The notes under the pieces: generated by a model | Told to the model about the DNA's origin: nothing | What the model saw: the letters and a program-made list of their open reading frames with translations, nothing else | Database searches by the model: none | In this document: piece by piece, positions 9,701 to 9,933 of the stretch | How the letters are laid out: every line of letters begins with the position of its first letter | How positions within the stretch are numbered: the first letter of the stretch is position 1 | Translations under genes and position numbers: made by a program | From: an uncultured Bergeyella sp. | Lineage (GTDB): Bacteria; Bacteroidota; Bacteroidia; Flavobacteriales; Weeksellaceae | Assembly: GCA_916710115.1 (NCBI GenBank) | Contig: CAKAOY010000031.1 | Location: forward strand, 1 to 9,933 | Direction: 5' to 3' | Length of the DNA stretch: 9,933 nucleotides

Positions 9701-9863
9701 CGTGGGTCTTTATGTGTCTTGGATATTCGTAACCTTGGTTGATGAGGTCTCGTATGAGTTCGTTTTCTAATCCTGCTTCGGATTGGTATTGTGTGTTGAT
9801 TTGTTGGATTTCTTCGTATTTATCTAATATGATAAATTGGTTAGTTTCTGCGATGGTATTCAT
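6777..9863 (-). CDS. hsdR: Type I restriction enzyme, R (motor and nuclease) subunit, EcoR124-like
   Basis: HsdR is the ATP-driven DNA translocase and endonuclease of a type I restriction-modification complex (HsdR2-HsdM2-HsdS). It has 1028 aa (EcoR124I HsdR is about 1038), and the N-terminus [14 protein letters not shown] strongly resembles that subunit, supporting the ATG at 9863. The PD-(D/E)xK nuclease shows D148, E162 and K164 with a following QxxxY motif (Q176-Y180), in EcoR124 spacing. The superfamily 2 motor has Walker A GSGKT at 307-311, DECH at 405-408, TGTP at 432-435, [10 protein letters not shown] at 647-656 and the arginine-finger motif QAFSRTNR at 674-681. The Lys/Glu-rich helical C-terminus (about 740-1028) is the expected HsdM-docking region. 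All key residues are intact, so the protein should be active if hsdM and hsdS exist upstream, outside the window. The gene starts GC-richer than it ends. Confidence 0.96.
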   Translation of the reverse strand: MNTIAETNQFIILDKYEEIQQINTQYQSEAGLENELIRDLINQGYEYPRHIKTHEALLQNVREQLQTLNNVVFSDTDWNRFVEEYLVKPSDTPLTMSKKIHEDYIYDFTFDNEHRQNIYLIDKKNITRNKVQVINQFEQKGKYLNRYDVTILVNGLPLVQIELKKRGVAIREAFNQVHRYSKESFNSENSLFKYLQIFVISNGTYTRYFANTTNRNANSFDFTMEWARANNQRIHDLKDFTATFFQKNVLLEVLFKYSVLTVDNILMIMRPYQIAATERILWKIKSSYHQKKWATPEGGGYIWHTTGSGKTLTSFKAARLATQLDFIDKVFFVVDRKDLDYQTMKEYQKFSPDSVNGSSNTAELKRNIEKDDNKIIVTTIQKLHNLMTSENNLPIYDKQVVFIFDECHRSQFGEAQKNLKKKFKKYYQFGFTGTPIFPQNAIGSEYTASVFGSELHSYIITDAIRDEKVLKFKVDYNNVRPKFRQQETEQDEEKISSAEYRKMMLHSERIKEISEYILQNFNIKTHRNSGNKGFNAMFAVSSVDAAKLYYEELNRQQKDSKNPLKIATIYSFAANEESKGEIPDENFEPTKTALDSTAKEFLEDVLRDYNAMFGSNYSIEGDSFQQYYKDLAKRVKRQEIDLLIVVGMFLTGFDAPSINTLFVDKNLRYHGLIQAFSRTNRIKDATKTFGNIITFRDLEQATIDAITLFGDQNTKNVILEKSYTEYLNGFDDTTRGNKKRGYIEIVRELKEKFPNPREIEKESDKKEFAKLFGEYLKVENILQNYDEFTHLKAFQHINAQDEKAVEAFKDKYFITDNDIQTMKNIEVLDERTNQDYRSTYNDIREWLRKQKTGKGNGTSQINWDDVVFEVELLKSQEINLDYILELIFEKNKKLKNKEALIEEITRVIHSNDDHRAKEELIIDFIKDVDLDTIGNKANIIDSFYTYAQEKQKEEAEKLIEEEKLNTEFAKKYLKNSLKREFASENGTEFKDILPKKNLLDPMYAKTWNKVFQRIKSFIDKFKGIGGEL

Positions 9864-9908
9864 TATTTTTATATTTTGTTTATTGTTTTATTGGCGATTT
9901 TTGGGTTT

Positions 9909-9932
9909 TTACTGGTATTCTTCTTTATTTTC
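9909..9932 (-). CDS. Possible C-terminal end of an upstream gene (partial)
   Basis: At the right edge, one minus-strand frame reads E N K E E Y Q followed by TAA (9911-9909), leaving 45 bases before the hsdR ATG. Type I loci commonly place hsdM and hsdS ahead of hsdR, so this could be the end of hsdS or of an accessory gene. Only seven codons are visible. The other two frames are also A-rich: one stops at once, and the other stays open until a TAA at about 9873-9871. The assignment is therefore tentative. Confidence 0.2.
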   Translation of the reverse strand, partial: ENKEEYQ

Positions 9933-9933
9933 T

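Overview
The window looks like chromosomal DNA of a low-GC member of the Bacteroidota, most likely a flavobacterium of the Chryseobacterium/Riemerella (Weeksellaceae) group. Three things point there. Start codons lack Shine-Dalgarno motifs and are preceded by A-rich stretches. The one clear promoter has the Bacteroidota pattern, with a -33 TTTG and a -7 TAnnTTTG. The PyrB protein also resembles what I recall of that group. The genus is an inference.

All genes run on the minus strand, so they are read from right to left. Positions 9863 to 6777 hold a complete type I restriction gene, hsdR. It is of the EcoR124 (type IC) kind, with intact nuclease and motor motifs. The hsdM and hsdS partners are not in the window and presumably lie beyond its right edge, where the possible last codons of an upstream gene are visible. 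Positions 6776 to 6564 are a 213-base non-coding stretch with a dense set of regulatory signals. Positions 6563 to 24 hold a tight pyrimidine operon in the order pyrB, pyrC, carA, carB, with gaps of 23, 63 and 22 bases. These genes supply three early activities of de novo UMP synthesis: carbamoyl-phosphate synthetase (CarA plus CarB), aspartate carbamoyltransferase (PyrB) and dihydroorotase (PyrC). No pyrR and no pyrI are visible.

The most interesting part is the pyrB leader. Downstream of the promoter there is, in order: a 24-codon open frame whose ATG lies within a few bases of the predicted transcription start; a small hairpin; a run of 8 U; the frame's TAG stop, which overlaps the base of the next stem; and a perfect 10-bp terminator hairpin with a 10-T tract that ends 24 bases before pyrB. 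This is the layout of the UTP-sensing, translation-coupled attenuator of the enterobacterial pyrBI operon, here in a phylum where I do not know of a described example. When UTP is scarce, RNA polymerase should pause in the U tract, letting the leader ribosome catch up and cover the terminator stem. When UTP is plentiful, transcription should stop before pyrB. An 11-bp inverted repeat also surrounds the -33 element and may be an operator.
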